NCBI GenBank assembly: GCA_049591295.1
Contig: JBAWEQ010000018.1
Location: forward strand, 1 to 35,756
Length of the DNA stretch: 35,756 bases
Source of the DNA: DTPS01 sp049591295
GTDB taxonomy: Bacteria; Acidobacteriota; UBA4820; DSQY01
Reading direction: 5' to 3'
The notes beneath the pieces are model-generated. The model searched no databases. It was not told the DNA's origin and saw only the letters and a list, made by a program, of their open reading frames with translations. Position 1 is the first letter of the stretch. The number at the start of each line of letters is the position of its first letter. The position numbers were made by a program, and so were the translations under genes. Shown piece by piece: positions 35,593-35,756 of this stretch.

Positions 35593-35756
35593 ATGACGGA
35601 CGAGACCAAACCCGGCCAGCCGGAGACCCCGGCCTCGCAATAGCCCCCCAAGGCCGAGGCATCGAAGGCGCCCGCCTCCCCGCCGGAAAGCCGGCCCGAG
35701 GCGCCGAAGGCCGAGTGTGCGGCCCCCGCCGCGGAGCAGCCGGCGCCTCCCAAACC
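35593..35756 (+). pseudogene. Probable nuoC start with in-frame UAG (partial)
   Basis: An ATG with AGGGG upstream, two bases after the nuoB stop, begins MTDETKPGQPETPASQ, then a TAG at 35641-35643. The same frame continues without another stop to the window edge in Pro/Ala/Glu/Lys-rich sequence (PPKAEASKAPASPPES and so on), typical of the low-complexity N-terminal extension some NuoC proteins carry. It may be a sequencing error, a real nonsense change, or a short leader peptide with nuoC starting beyond the window. The core NuoC domain is not in view. Confidence 0.5.

Noticed and set aside
35641..35643. General UAG recoding (for example pyrrolysine or Gln)
   Set aside because: UAG ends hspR and dnaJ normally in this window, so it is not a reassigned codon.

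Overview
This is a GC-rich, densely coded chromosomal window from a Gram-negative-type (diderm) bacterium. It carries a complete RND/adaptor/TolC tripartite pump, a lipoprotein-type adaptor and several Sec signal peptides. The gene complement is almost all housekeeping or regulatory. The HspR-controlled dnaK-hsp20-dnaJ-hspR cluster, the c-di-GMP protein, the nuoAB start and the GC content would suit Acidobacteriota or a deltaproteobacterium-like lineage. That placement is an inference, because there is no rRNA here. I see no phage, insertion sequence or CRISPR array.

Layout. 0.2-2.7 kb: soluble S26-like peptidase, GAF protein, TetR regulator and a divergent small TPR protein. 2.7-6.8 kb (minus strand): YifB/ComM-like AAA+ ATPase, a secreted protein of unknown function and an exported TPR protein. 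6.8-11.8 kb (minus): heat-shock operon dnaK-hsp20-dnaJ-hspR followed by a short sigma-70 gene, with a HAIR-type HspR operator over the dnaK promoter. 11.9-13.5 kb (plus): tRNA-guanine transglycosylase and a small membrane protein. 13.5-17.6 kb (minus): uvrB and a PAS-PAS-GGDEF-EAL protein. 17.8-23.9 kb (minus): efflux operon tolC-adaptor-RND-PII-like protein, with an inverted-repeat element before the last gene. 24.1-28.0 kb (plus): TPR plus double cyclic-nucleotide-binding protein, nnrDE and tsaE. 28.0-29.1 kb (minus): ferritin-like/VIT1 fusion. 29.2-32.0 kb: four tRNA genes (Leu-UAA and Cys-GCA on minus, Gln-CUG and Glu-CUC on plus) bracketing a cytidylate-kinase-like/BON protein and an unusual DUF202-type protein with about 22 heptad repeats. 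32.2-34.3 kb: PcrA/UvrD helicase. 34.55 kb to the end: strong promoter and the start of a Complex I operon (nuoA, nuoB, and a probable nuoC start with an in-frame UAG).

How the parts work together. The chaperone operon appears self-limiting: HspR, encoded within it, would bind the operator overlapping the -35 region, so the downstream sigma factor would be released together with the chaperones. The pump genes form one translationally coupled unit, with a small PII-fold protein as a likely modulator. The strongest candidates for something undescribed are the heptad-repeat DUF202 protein with its kinase-like neighbour, the eukaryote-like substrate pocket of the TGT, the sigma factor inside the HspR regulon, the palindrome over the nuo -10 box, and the CACCAAG inverted-repeat element in the efflux operon. 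Every function is read from sequence by eye; no database search was made.
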